From Capronia americana (lineage: Eukaryota; Ascomycota; Eurotiomycetes; Chaetothyriales; Herpotrichiellaceae), in assembly GCA_016110215.1 (NCBI GenBank), contig JADWQD010000008.1, positions 1,736,001 through 1,800,000 of the forward strand: 64,000 nt of DNA. Direction: 5' to 3'. Shown here piece after piece: positions 20,519 to 32,326 of this stretch. A program made the position numbers and the translations under genes. Each line of letters starts with the position of its first letter. Position 1 is the stretch's first letter. The notes beneath the pieces are model-generated. The model did no database searches and was not told the DNA's origin. It worked only from the letters and a program-made list of their open reading frames with translations.

Positions 20519-22779
20519 ATGGTGGGGTTGACCTGTCAACTCTGTCGCGATAAGCATGTAAGTATTTTCCTATCATCGTGTCTTGTCCGCTAACCTCGGA
20601 GCAGTACAGATGCTCGGGCACCAGCTCTGCTCGGTCCAAGGGCTGTAGTGCTTGCCGCCGAAGGAATATTGTATGCACACCAGCACGCAGCAGTGGGGTT
20701 CAACCGCGGCTGGACCTCCTCCAGAACCAGCAGCCAAGTGTGGTCATGCCTTCATTTCAGCCGCTACCCCTGTCTCGCGTTGAAAAGATACTCATCACGT
20801 TAGACGCTGGCTCTGCATATGGCAAGGCAATGTACAAGGTCTTCTGGCTTGGAGAGAACGCGCAGCCTCGGATGTGTCAAGACCAGATGATGATGAGCTT
20901 CGAAACTATCACCTGGGAGCACGGCGATGCTCATGTTCCGACACAGCTCGCCTACAAACCACCGGCGGACCCGACTCAACTACATTGGCCGCAGCTCTGG
21001 GGCATGCAGGTCAATAACGCCGTCGATACCGGAGTCATCTCTCGGGAGGATGTGATCAAAGACTTGAAGCTCCTGCTCTTCAAGGACGGCGAAGATGTCA
21101 TAAGTCAGCAAGACGAAAGGCGCAGAGTCCGCAAGTACATGAGAGAGCTGAGAAGTAAGGGTTTCCTGCCGCCGCTTCCATCTGTGATTACCCAAATCAA
21201 CGAGACAGGAGTCCACGAATTCCTTGGTCTGTACTCGGATTTCCTGCGCCACGCCTACCACTTTGTCCTGGGCCGTATCCGAGGTGCATACCCTGAGGTG
21301 AATTTCAATGAAACCCTAGTCGAAGTGGCCATTCCTCTCCCCGTCAAATGCAACCCTGATGAGGTAGAATTGATTCTCGCTGCTGTCAAAGCAGCAGGGA
21401 TCCCAAATCCCTTCGTCGTGGGGGAGCCCACGGCGGCCCTAGCACATCACTTCCAGTTGTCGTTTGAACGGCATGGAATCCTTCCCCAAGCTGATTGCAC
21501 ATTGATCCTCGACGTCGGTGGAGGATCCTCAGACATGCAGGGATGGGCCAACGTGGGGATGACTCCATTCAGGGTACAAGAGATGTGTGCAGGTGACACG
21601 AAATGGTGTGGTGGCTTGTCCGTGAACAAGAGATGTGTAGATCTCGTGCTGCGGGGGATCATGGACAGAAGCTTTGTCAAGAGGCACTTGGCGAGCAAAG
21701 GCCGCGCCATGACAGACTACGAGTTCCGTCGAGCTCTGGAAGAAAAGTTCGAGGATGCCAAGAAATTTTTTAATGGCTCGGATTCCGTTGTGTTGACGGT
21801 GCCTGGTTTACCAGACATGGAAAGCTACCGGATGCCCGGTGGCGACAAGGTTGTTCTTGAACTCGACGACATACGGAGGATATTCGGCCCGTCACTCGAT
21901 TCCCTAAGAAACATGATCATGACAGCACTGCGAGAGCTCGCGCGGCGCTATGAGGACAACGGAATTACATTCCCACAGATTGAAATTCTGCTGGTAGGAG
22001 GGGGAAGCTTGAGTCCGTACCTCACCGAGCAGATCAGGGCTTTTTGCAGTGACGAAGGTGAAGCAGTCTTAGGTCGTCCCATTTCAGTGCGTGTTCCGAA
22101 CGACGCGCAAAGCTCGCCCTCAACAACTGTTGCTTCAGGGTCTCTTCTTCTCTTGATGGATAAGGCCTTCATCACCAAGCGGATCATCACAAGGGGATAC
22201 TGTATGGCATGGGACAAGGCTATCGCTTTCATTCGGAGAGGCGTGGATGATGTCCAGCCAGTTGCGAGAGATCTTCATGACGGGAAGAAGCGCGCACTGA
22301 AGGTGACAAAATTCTTCGTCAGACCCATGGACTGTATTCCCGTTCAGCATCGAGTGCCCCACCGAGGCTGGAGAGGCCTCTTCCGGGAAGAGGGTGAAGA
22401 GGCCGGCCGGGAAGAGGGTGAAGAGGCCGGCTGGGACTTCTTGGAACACCTTTATTGGACCGACACGATTCGCGACGACGACATTTGGGTGAACAGGCCA
22501 GGCATTGACATCCATCTTATGCCTCATCCGCTCAAATTCTTCATTCCTTTCTCCTTGAGCAACAAATTCGAGCACTTCACTTCGCCAGATGGACGAATAT
22601 GGTACCATGTTGAGTACGAAGTTGCCCTCAAGTTAGACGGCATGAAGGCGGTATATGAGCTGGTGGTTCCAAAGACAGGGAAATTTACCGAGGCGAATAC
22701 AGAGGTATACGATGACGGGTATCTTGTCCAGCGTGGAGAGTTTGATATCAACGGTGTGTTCCAGCTGTTCAACTCTTGA
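20519..22779 (+). CDS. Zn(II)2Cys6 cluster fused to HSP70/actin-like ATPase
   Basis: Two exons, 20519-20557 and 20605-22779, with a 47-nt intron (CAT|GTAAGTA, branch CTAAC, GAGCAG); 737 aa. The spliced N-terminus has six Cys in the exact binuclear cluster spacing C-x2-C-x6-C-x10-C-x2-C-x6-C: CQLCRDKHYRC then CSACRRRNIVC, with the Arg/Lys positions of fungal DNA-binding Zn clusters. After a 30-aa linker an HSP70-like ATPase fold begins: ILITLDAGSAYGKAMY (phosphate-1 loop), EVAIPLPVKCNPDEVELILA, VVGEPTAALAHHF, LILDVGGGSSDMQGW (phosphate-2), and IEILLVGGGSLSPYL (adenosine loop). This is the HSPA12-type fungal ATPase without a classical substrate-binding domain. A C-terminal domain of about 200 residues follows. 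It also carries a 24-bp tandem duplication. It could be a nucleotide-regulated DNA-binding protein (inference). Confidence 0.8.
22384..22431 (+). repeat. 24-bp perfect tandem duplication in the Zn2Cys6-ATPase gene
   Basis: Units 22384-22407 and 22408-22431 are identical and encode two copies of REEGEEAG. The perfect identity suggests a recent slippage event. Confidence 0.9.
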
Positions 22780-23141
22780 ACAATTGATAGGTCGATTCTC
22801 AGTTTTGGGCTGAAGACAATTTCAGAGAAGATTCCAGGTTTCAAGAATTGTTAGCACGGATCACGTGTATGTATCACGTGCACTGAACGACTCTGCTTCA
22901 ATCGTCTCGTTGGGAAGGTCATCCGAGAACTCGGTACGGAATAGCGCCGCCAATGACCACAGTAAGGTGGGAGTAAGGTCCATCGGGCCCTTCATCTGCC
23001 AGTTTCAGACACAGCTAAGCAGCAGCATTCATTGATTTACGATCTAATTATGAAAGCTACTTGTAAATCCTGAGCAAAATCCCTACAGACTGGGAGTTCC
23101 ACCACTAAAAACCTATCCTAAAGCCTGCAATCGTCAAGACC
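22780..23141. other. Convergent intergenic region with two CACGTG sites
   Basis: It lies between the 3' ends of the plus-strand ATPase gene and the minus-strand gene at 23142. Two CACGTG palindromes (22862-22867, 22875-22880) sit 13 bp apart. No gene is seen. Confidence 0.5.
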
Positions 23142-24650
23142 TCACCTCAGTTCACTCCCTCCGCTCTTCACCCGTTCCAGCTCCCCCATAATCTCCCTCA
23201 TCTCCGCCTCACTCGGAAGATTGACCACCGTCAGGTACAGGATGTCTTTATGCAGTACTCTCCTGATCACGCCCTGTCTTCTCCTCGGCAACCGGCCCAT
23301 CTCCGCACTCTTCACATCCGACGGGCTCAGTTCATATCCTCTCCTGTGCGCTCTCCTTTGAGCTCTCCGCCCTCGTCTCTTGGCTTTCGGATCGAAATGC
23401 CCACCGGTCAAGAGACCAAGAATGGTGCCGGAGTTAGCCGGGTGGTTCGGGTCGCTAAATCGGGAAGCGAATTTCTTCTCCGGAGGAGGCATTACAAGCT
23501 TGCTGTCGGGGTGCATCCCGGCGTAGCTCGCCTGGGCGCGACGGTCGAGGTAGCTTGCCAAGAACCCTCCCGTCGCGTTGAGCTTGTCCTTCGTACTTTG
23601 CGGTAGGGCGTTCTGCGCGGCGCCGGAGGGCCCCCCTGCTGAGTCGAGAGCAGACCGCGCGGCCGCATCGAGGGCAGGGTAGATCAGGGGTGCGGACTCG
23701 GGGAGAGAAAGTTCGCCCTTGCTGACGCCAGAGGTGAGGCGGAGCTTGGCGAGCTTTTGTTTCAGCTCCGAGTCCGGGGTTGAGGTCGCCTTGACGAGGG
23801 CTTGGTCTGTGGCGCTGACGCTCGACAGGTCTACACCGAGGAGCGGCTCGTGCGGGCTGTCGGGCTTGAAGGTCATGATCATGCAGTACAGTCCGCGCGG
23901 CTTGAAGAGAGATTCATTGACTTGATCGAGGTAGGTATTTCTGCGTTGGCGGGATTGGATCTCCTTTGCAGTCTGACTGGCTACCTGAACAGCGATGGTG
24001 ACGGCCATGGCAATGGGGTTTGGGACAAACCCCACGGCGAAGCAGGCCAGATTGATCACATCGAAGACCGGGCTGGCTTTTGAGGCGCGGTCGAGGTCGT
24101 CGACGAAGTCAATGAAGGTCTGCTGGTCAATGCCCGCGCACTCCCCGAGTAAGGGAGCGTAAGCGCGCACAAACCCCCGACTCTTATTCTGCGGCCGGCG
24201 CTGTGGGAGGATGACAGGGCATGGCAGTGGTTTGATTTTCAGGGAAGGCGTATTTGTGAGTTTGTGCTTGTACAGGAACGCCTTTGCGACATCCTGGTCC
24301 GAAGCCGGTGTAGCAGCTGCTTCTTCGTATGACGGCGGCGGTTGGTCGAGCTCTTCCGCTGCTTCGTCGAGGGCCCATTCAGCTTTGTCGTTGTCCAGAT
24401 CGGAACTGCTGATACTCGAAGAGTCGTCGTCTTCCTCGCCTTCGGAATTGCCTTTCTTTTCAGAAGAATGTCTCGCGTGAAGTGTCGGGGCTGCCAGGCG
24501 CGAACTTTCCCCAGTCTCATGTTGGGCTGCGGGGTTGGGCGACACTCCGCGCCCTCTGGCAGCTTTCTTCTCCTTGTGGTCGGCGATTGCTTCCGAGGCC
24601 GCGCCAATGCCGGCGCCAACGCCCTTGATCAGCCTATTGATGATAGGCAT
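23142..24650 (-). CDS. Conserved fungal protein of unknown function with PPxY motif
   Basis: Single exon, 502 aa, ATG at 24650 (MPIINRLIKGVGAGIGAASE). The N-terminal 20 residues could form an amphipathic glycine-zipper helix. An acidic Ser-rich stretch (EGEEDDDSSSISSSDLDND) precedes QPPPSYEEA at about residues 102-110, a PPxY motif that binds WW domains such as those of Rsp5-type ubiquitin ligases. The central part (about 160-250) is the most conserved-looking: GFVRAYAPLLGECAGIDQQT, then hydrophobic INLACFAVGFVPNPIAMAV, then EIQSRQRRNTYLDQVNESLF and PRGLYCMIMTFKPD. I recognise this as a widespread Pezizomycotina family without an assigned function. The C-terminus has a strongly basic run (KAKRRGRRAQRRAHRRG) and a final strand-helix segment. 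One or two hydrophobic segments may be membrane-associated. Confidence 0.8.
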   Translation of the reverse strand: MPIINRLIKGVGAGIGAASEAIADHKEKKAARGRGVSPNPAAQHETGESSRLAAPTLHARHSSEKKGNSEGEEDDDSSSISSSDLDNDKAEWALDEAAEELDQPPPSYEEAAATPASDQDVAKAFLYKHKLTNTPSLKIKPLPCPVILPQRRPQNKSRGFVRAYAPLLGECAGIDQQTFIDFVDDLDRASKASPVFDVINLACFAVGFVPNPIAMAVTIAVQVASQTAKEIQSRQRRNTYLDQVNESLFKPRGLYCMIMTFKPDSPHEPLLGVDLSSVSATDQALVKATSTPDSELKQKLAKLRLTSGVSKGELSLPESAPLIYPALDAAARSALDSAGGPSGAAQNALPQSTKDKLNATGGFLASYLDRRAQASYAGMHPDSKLVMPPPEKKFASRFSDPNHPANSGTILGLLTGGHFDPKAKRRGRRAQRRAHRRGYELSPSDVKSAEMGRLPRRRQGVIRRVLHKDILYLTVVNLPSEAEMREIMGELERVKSGGSELR

Positions 24651-27600
24651 AGTCAGAAGCGCCCGAAGAAGGAGTTGTAACTGAGTTCTTGGGAAATAAG
24701 GTGCGAACCAGATTCACTGCCGGGGAATATTGCGGAGGTGGAGGATGAGTCGATGTTGTGATTCTCCTAGGGGCTTGAGACGGGATTTTCGAAAACACAA
24801 GGAGCGACCCCTCTTTGTATGAACCGCCCTTATCGTGAGCACCAGCAAAAACCTCTACTCGTAGAGGCCGTGCTGTTCCGGGTTAGAAGCGCGAATAATT
24901 TCATGGATCAGTTACTTTCAGCATCCTTGGGGGTGTAGCCTCAGGCTCCCGTGGCTCCCAATCAAAGTTGGTTCCTTCGCGATGTGCTCCAAAAGCGGTA
25001 AGTCTAATCGGCGAACATTGGCAACGCGGGGCAGAGAAAAGCTTGGATGTTGAGCCAAACAGGCTGTGTAGGTAAGCAGGACGCCCCGCCTCACCCCGAT
25101 ACACCCACCAATCGCCATTCGAGTGCTTCCGTCATGAAATCTACGGCCGCAACGCCTTTCATGAGAGCCGGGGACTGGCCGGACCTCTTCGTGTTTTTGT
25201 TGCTGGACTTTCATCATCCGCGGAATTTGGCAGAGTGTTGAACGAATGTATCGTGAAGCTGAAACAGAGACACGCTTGGCGAATTTGACGCGTGGCAGAG
25301 AGATAATATCGCGATATCTCTCGCTGCGTGGTTCCATTTTCTTGATCGGTGAGCAAGCCGCCTACTGTACTTGACCAGTTTGCGTGTCGGGAGGTTTGTT
25401 TCCGACTCCTCCGTCAGTATCACACAAGCCATGATATCGGCACCTCATTGTTGGGTTCGGCTGTGCAATGCGACGGTCTCATCATGGATTTTCTTCGGGT
25501 GTTCCAGTTACAGCAGAGGAGTTGAACAGGTCCGCTTCACCGGGTCCCCTGACGATGCTGTGCGACAGTCCGCCAACGCTCAACAGGCGGTCAGTCATGC
25601 CCATCTTACCGAATCCTGGTTTTGGAAGCGATGCTGGACGGCCGACAAAAGATTTCTCCGGCAACGACTCGGACGGACACAGACCTTGAAAGCAAACACG
25701 ACCGCTGTTTGAGCCGATCACCTGCTCTTTGATTACACAGCAGATAGGGTGCGTTCTGCAGAGCGCGTGAGAGCTCATCGGTGTAGTTGGCCGCTGTGTT
25801 CGAAATTACCTGTCCAGCTCGACATGGATACCACTGCAGGTGGACAGCTTAACGATACGAAGGGTCAATGATTTCCTACTCTGCGCTCGAGTTTGTTCTT
25901 GTGGGCTTGATCTTACTGCTGCTGATCCTCAAAGGAGATGAAAATTGTGGAGTAAACCAGGATAATCCAGATTGCCCAGGCACCTTGATCCCTGTACCAG
26001 TCTGTACTATGTACACTCGATTGTCGAGCGTGGCCGAAGCCAGATATAATCTACTGATATTCAGATCCAATGGCTCTGGCCCAGGACGACGGACAGTTCA
26101 TTGGCTAAGGATAACGATCGTCGTGTCCACAAAGTTGTCTTCAATCCCGCAGTTTTCTTAAGCCGCTGACGATGTCGCATGTCGCAGCAAGAAAGCGGTA
26201 AGTAGGTGCGCTGGTTGAGATCTGAGCTCGAGTCGTTGCAAGGCCCGAGCTGACTAGTGCGGGAAGATCATTAGCAACGTCGGTTGATACCATGGTGAGT
26301 GCCCCGTCCCTGCTGATGGTCGTGAAGCACTCGGGAACAGGCATCGCGGCTAAGATGTTGCCAAAGCGGGATCGGAAGGGGCAAGGTTACCGAGATCTCG
26401 ATGGCCGGGGTAGGCTCCAGCATGATCCTGGACATATTGCCGCCTCACTGTGTGGCACTGCTACAGCCCAACCGACTCCAGTCAAGGACAGCGGAATGGA
26501 TCTTGAACCCGCATTCACTGGCCAACTTGCATGGTCGGGGATCCGAATAGATGCGAGGTCTCACCTGTAGTGCTGTATTGACTGGAAGCGCCATAGGTAC
26601 ACCTCCATAACTGGTCTGGTGTCGCAAGGTTGTTTTCTTGGGGCATACGAGACAGATTTCAAAGAAGTCGCAAGAGTTCGTGTATGGAACCCTGTCCCAG
26701 GCGGTCAGGAACTCGATGGAGGGCCGAAGGCGGCAGACGAATACACTTGTATGGACTGACATTCACTGCGGAGAAATATCTTTTTTCCAGGAACATCCGG
26801 TGATGGTCGAGGACGCGGAAAATGGGTAGTCGCAAACCGCGGACGCCAGAATCGGAGCCGCACAGTGATATCTCACATGGTGAAAGCACAGTATGGGGGA
26901 AATGTAGGCATCAGAATACTAGACCAGAGCGTTCCCTCACGTCTGCGTCGTTATCCCAACAAAATGCTCCCCGCACCCTACAAATGCATTGTACTTCTCG
27001 GACAACCACAGCCGCAGCAAGAATGAAGACTGCGTCCGGACTTCGCGGAAAATAATTCAAGTCAGCGAATCATCCCCCTCGCAAGCGGAAGAATCATGAT
27101 CAGTTCAGTCAAAGTGTTGAGGACATCTGACCAGGCAGAGTCCTTGGTCGCCCTCCCTCCTCAAGACCTCCTTCCTCGCGGGGCATCATGCAAAGACTTG
27201 GCCGGACAAATTGGTTGGCTCCAAGCCTTCTGTGCCTGAATGTTGCATGGACGATATTGTAGGTGAGAGCACATGATTGCGAGGAGTTTCACACCTTAAC
27301 AGGAAGCTCCTGGACGCCGGCAGTGTGGCCAAAGGTCGAAGATGACCACGACTTAGGCTCGTTGGACGGGTGTGAGTGCCCCAGTGTCGGCGATATACTT
27401 GTAAGAATCACGGCGCAAGAGAAACCCGTTAAAACTCAATGTTTGAGTCAAGCGGGGTTCGGGAAGGTTCAGAGCTGGGCACGTAAGTTTTTTCTTCGCT
27501 TGCCCCGGTGGCTCATTTGCCAGCTTAGATGATCTTGAAACATGCGTTCTGCAGCTTTCGGTAAAATGCATGCAACATGGCCTGATGCCGTAGTGTGGCA

Positions 27601-29940
27601 TGTGAGAGGGGAATCGCGGAGTCAAGTCGGTGTGCATGTGGCATTTTGTGTAATTGATCTGGAACGGGCGATACGAGATGCCTTCCTCGCTCCGAATGAC
27701 CATTGCAGGACGTTTTACTGTCTCGTACTTGGCTCCTGATTGACCGGAACTCTTGGATGGTGGTACGGCGTGTCAGAGTGGATGACGAAGCGTTCTCGAA
27801 GCAGCTCTTCGACTCCATCGTGAGCAGAAGATGGCAGTTTCAAGTCAGTTGCTGGTTGGTGAGAAAGTCCCGTAATATTCTTTAGCCCAAGTGACGCAAC
27901 GCCGGAGTGGAGCTGTGTCCCGGGGGCTTTCCTGCTTGGAACCAAGCTCGTATCCATCGCCCTGGGGCCGTGTGAGGCGGCATCATAGGGGCACAGGGAC
28001 ACATAATGCTCATACTGTATAACCCGAGCAGCATCGGGCACGATCGCATAACGTGTACGACTGTCAGAAATGCGCTCTTCGGGTCCCTGCAAGTGGGATG
28101 GATAATAGCACTTCAGAACATTATTTACCCTTGGAAGCCAGAGCGAACCTACGGGGTCTGTTCGACGAGCAATCTGGAGGATGAGTAGCAAAGGACGGGA
28201 GCGATCTGTAGGCGTGATATTTGCGGGGCTCAGCTTAACCAAGAAGAGACTGGCCAGCCCATGCTAGGCGTGATCAGCATTGAACTTGTTTCGGTTGTTC
28301 GGTTACTCAGCCTATTAAGCTGCGCCCGAGATGCACGCAACATAAATAGGTGATGTTGATGCTGCCCCTGGTTCATGGGCGAAATATTCAGTGTTCACAA
28401 CTACTAGTGAACAAGGAGTCGAGGACGTGCATACCTTACCCTGCGGAAATTGCCGAGGATGGATAAACACATTGCCTTGATCACGCAGTAATGTACAAGG
28501 TAAGGTGATTATCATGTCTATCCTTAATGACAGCATGACAACTTGTCTCTCCTTGTGTGGCGCATGTCTGAGAGGGAGATCAAATACAGATCTCTCAGAC
28601 CGTCAGCATCATGCAGTCAATTCGGAGCTCACATTGCAAGGGTGTCCGCGTGATTGCAAGGACAACGCAGTAGCACGGAGTCGCCAAACCGCTGCTGATA
28701 TATATATTATCAGTACTCCGTACACGAGGACCCAGCAGAGTCCGTGGTGTTCCGCGACTGATGACGGCTCAACGCCGCCAGTAAGGAACAAGCTTGGTGT
28801 CAGCCTTTTGTCGGTTCGTGTGTCGGCCCATCTTTAACGAGCGGGCATCTCCCGAAACATAACAATGACGGGAGACCATTGGCTGGAATGAAGGAAGCAG
28901 CTATCGCATCTATCCTGGGTGTTGCCAATTCAATCGTAGAGACGCGGACTCTGTTGCGCGGTGATGCGACATACGTAAAGACTCGCAGTGGGATACATTC
29001 CAGGCGCGCGAGCAAGGGCCAGGCCCCCAGCTTCAAGGGCACGGCAGCATGGGGAGTTGCGGGCGCCAGGCATTGCGAGGCTTGCGCCTAACCTTAACTG
29101 GAGCGCTGCAAAACGCGTGTTCCCTCCAGAGTCAAGAGGCAAGACCTCAATCACCCTTGAACGCGCACTAACAAGAATCTACACTAGACACTAGGCCCAT
29201 CTCAATAACGCTCCCCTCCCGCCGGTGCATCGACCACTCTCGCAGGCCTTTCTCCTGAACGCTGTGCTTGGGCCTTCTCCTTCCGTGCCAATTGCCAATT
29301 GTCAGTCCAATCGCTGCCAAACTGCACCAGGAACACTCCTTCCCTCCTAATTCTTTTATCACTTCATACAGCTTCCCTTCTATATTTGCCCCATCGACGC
29401 CAGTCCCTCCGCCATTGTTGTCACTGTCTTCGTCTTCTCGCCTCTTCCTCTGCCCGACACCTTGGACACGCGCCGCGGCTGTAACATTCGTTTCTTGAGC
29501 TGCCGGAGTTTGGTTCCTATCCGGTCTCTTGGAAGTCAAGTTCTTCCAGCCCTTCGCTTCGTCTTGGATTGTTGACCCGATTCCAATCACATCTTTTAAT
29601 CCACCTTCTTTTGACTCTCAAGTCCATTACCAGTCCGCGGCACAATCCATCCGTTCCAAGCCTGTCAGTCAGCTATTCACATGCGGTGATGCCGGGATCC
29701 GGCTGTACAATTTGAAAAACATCACCACAACAAGGTGTGTATCTCGTATCGCTTTCAGATCGAAAGCGCTCCTTGGAAATATTGACATGTTGACTTTGGT
29801 CTGTAGTTGAGGTTTTTTGAAAGATCAACGACTCCTTCGCTCGAGCCCCAACGTCGAAACGAGATTGCCGAAACACGGACGTTGAACCCTCCCTGAGCAG
29901 CACCTTGTGCTGAAACGCAGTTGATAAAACAACCTGAAAA
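24651..29940. other. Gene-poor 5.3-kb stretch including the 5' leader region of BNI4
   Basis: Many short frames of up to 175 codons occur on both strands, none with a domain, Met start plus splice logic, or consistent composition. The last part (about 29150-29940) is pyrimidine-rich and probably promoter and 5' UTR of the gene starting at 29941. I found no transposase, reverse transcriptase or tRNA signature. Confidence 0.45.
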
Positions 29941-32326
29941 ATGGCTGCTTTGGTCCAGACACTGCCTCCTCAAACTACAACAGTCACAATGCTGGGTCGG
30001 CCCTCTTCCTCTGGGGCCTATCCCTCACAGGCCTCACACAGCCAACTGAGGACTCACCAGCAGCCGACTCGATATAACATGCCAGCCACTGGCTATAGGG
30101 GCATGCCTGCCAGTGGCCCTATGGCTCCTCCTTACGCCTTTACGTCTACGCCGCAGTTGCCCAACTCCATCAATACCCGTCCTCTCGCACTCAACTCCGG
30201 CAGATCCATCTCGTCCCCAAAAGCTCCTCACCCAAGTGCTTCCCCTTCGTCACAGCCTACCTCACCAACCGTCCTTCCGCGAATCGATGCTGGAAATCGT
30301 CTTTCGCTAGGTCTGCCCGTTATAACCTCTGGGCCCTTGATGGCTCCCTCTCAACCAAACGCTACCGCACCCAAGCCATCTCCTGATCGTTATCGAAGAC
30401 CCGTCCGACGAAGCGAAGGGGAAGTCGGTCTGAACCGAGCTGCCGCAGGGTCTGCCCTGCCATCAGGCTCTGGCATGGCTGCCGTTGGCTCGCTCTACAA
30501 CCACCCCCTCCAGTCCAACAGCACACCATCGCTAAGTTCTAGTTCTCAACAATCACACCGTAGTTCTACGTACGGCAACCCGGTGCAGAATAATAAATCC
30601 AGTGCGGACGATCTTCAATTGGCTCGTCCACAGCCACCCGAGTTGGCTGCAAGATATCGAAGACGCAGTTTCGGCAGCATCGAAACAGCAGGTTTGAATC
30701 ATTCGACCGATCACCAGGAAACCGCCTCTCCGCATCCGAACATGTTCCTCGCTTCCTCTGAACCCGCTCCAGCTTCTACAACTCCTGTTCAACGACCGAA
30801 CCACCATAGACAGACCTCGAGTTCCGACAGCATCAGCTCCTCGAAGTCGGCTCGATCTTCGAGGCCTGGATCAGTGAGTATCTCCACATGGTATAGTTAT
30901 CTGTCTCTGACAATTCATCAGGCTCAGTCCCCAGCGGCCAGTAGCCCAGTATCCTCTCCGAAACAAGATCCTAGACTTGCGGCTCCTGCTCGACCTGGAG
31001 ATTCCAGCATCCGCCAGCCATCCCCCTTATCACGACCGGTCGACATGACTGGCGACAACACAGATGAAATCCACCGGGTAGCACCTGCACCCTTGCCTCC
31101 GCCGGCAATGTCCACAACCAGCTTGGCTGCCGAACAACTTGCAGCCGTTAGCAAGAAGGATGCCAAGAAATCGAAATCGAAATTACGAAGGGCATTCTCA
31201 TTCGGCAGTGCAGCAGAGCTTAGGAAAGCTACTGCCCAACACAACCTCGAAAAGAGCGTGGCCAACAGAGATTTCGCGGCGACCTCCAAGAGACACTCGA
31301 AGTATGAAGATGAGCTGGAGCCCGAGCAAGCTCGTATTGCGGAAAAGCAAGAAGCCGCAGGGTTGGGCGAGAGCATCTATTCGGGCCAAGGCAACTTTTT
31401 TACCGGTTCGACTGATAATCTATCGATATCCTCGACGGCTTCTTCAGCCTCGGTGATGCTCCGTAAAATGGGCAAGGGGGTGAAGAAAGGGACCCGCTCT
31501 CTCGTCGGCCTGTTCCGGCCCAAGTCTGTGGTCGGCGTGCCCGCAGCTGATGCTCCGATCAACCAAGCGAGCTTACCTCAAGTTTCCATGGTTACTGTCG
31601 AGGCCGAGAGAGAAAAGGTCAACGTCAACGTCAATCCTCATGATCAACCTGGAGGCGGCACCGGATTCCCCAAGCTCGAGCAAAACTCCGTCGACACAAA
31701 GCTCTCTTTTGACAGTGGGACTGTATCGAGCGATACACGCTCGCGACGGAGTATTGTGGGTACGGAAAGGGAGCGTGCTGAGGTTCTTGCTGCCGTCAAA
31801 AAGGGCATTCTCAAGCGTACAGACTCCAACCAGCCGTCCCCGAAGGTGAAGGCCTACGACTTCAAGGTTCCAGACTTTAATTTGCCACAAATTCCTCATA
31901 TGAACGACTCACCCAGATCGAGTGCGCCCAGCACTCCTGCAGACGAGACTCCTCGATCCGGACATCGCCGGACAGACTCGATTACCATCCAAGAGAGCAA
32001 TGACCCTGATGACTACTTCACCATGGATAGACTCGGCAGTCTAGACTCCAAGGACACGCCCGTGACCCCCCAGACCTTGATACGCAACATATCCTTCAGC
32101 CCTCGAATCCAATTCCACGACACTTGGCCCAGCGGAGAATACGACCGGCGTGGCGAGATAGCAACTTGCAATCGGTTGACTCCGATGCTCGCGCAGCAGA
32201 TTAAAGAGGAACTCAACACCTTCAAGATGGTATGTGCACCGTTCTATGAAGGCGCTTTCCCCCGCTAACTAGTGACAGGAGATGGAGGTTCACGAATCGT
32301 CCAAGGTCTACACCCACTTTTTCTAG
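29941..32326 (+). CDS. bni4: Bni4-like protein phosphatase 1 targeting protein
   Basis: Three exons: 29941-30873, 30922-32229 and 32279-32326, with introns of 48 nt (GTGAGT..CATCAG, in frame) and 49 nt; 762 aa. The identification rests on the C-terminus, highly conserved from yeast Bni4: ISFSPRIQFHDTWPSGEYD, RRGEIATCNRLTPMLAQQIK, EELNTFKMEMEVHESSKVYT and a final HFF. RNISF fits the RVxF-type docking site for PP1 (Glc7). Bni4 recruits PP1 and chitin synthase III to the bud neck or septum. The rest is Ser/Pro-rich disordered sequence with conserved islands SKLRRAFSFGSAAELRKA and MLRKMGKGVKKGTRSLVGLF, the second also typical of the filamentous-fungal orthologs. The last exon encodes only 15 residues but contains the conserved end, so calling the gene without it truncates the key motif. 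Confidence 0.88.

Noticed and set aside
24651..29940. Search for a retroelement or DNA transposon in the gene-poor stretch
   Set aside because: No reverse transcriptase, integrase or DDE motifs, long terminal repeats or terminal inverted repeats could be recognised by eye. A repeat-library search would be needed.
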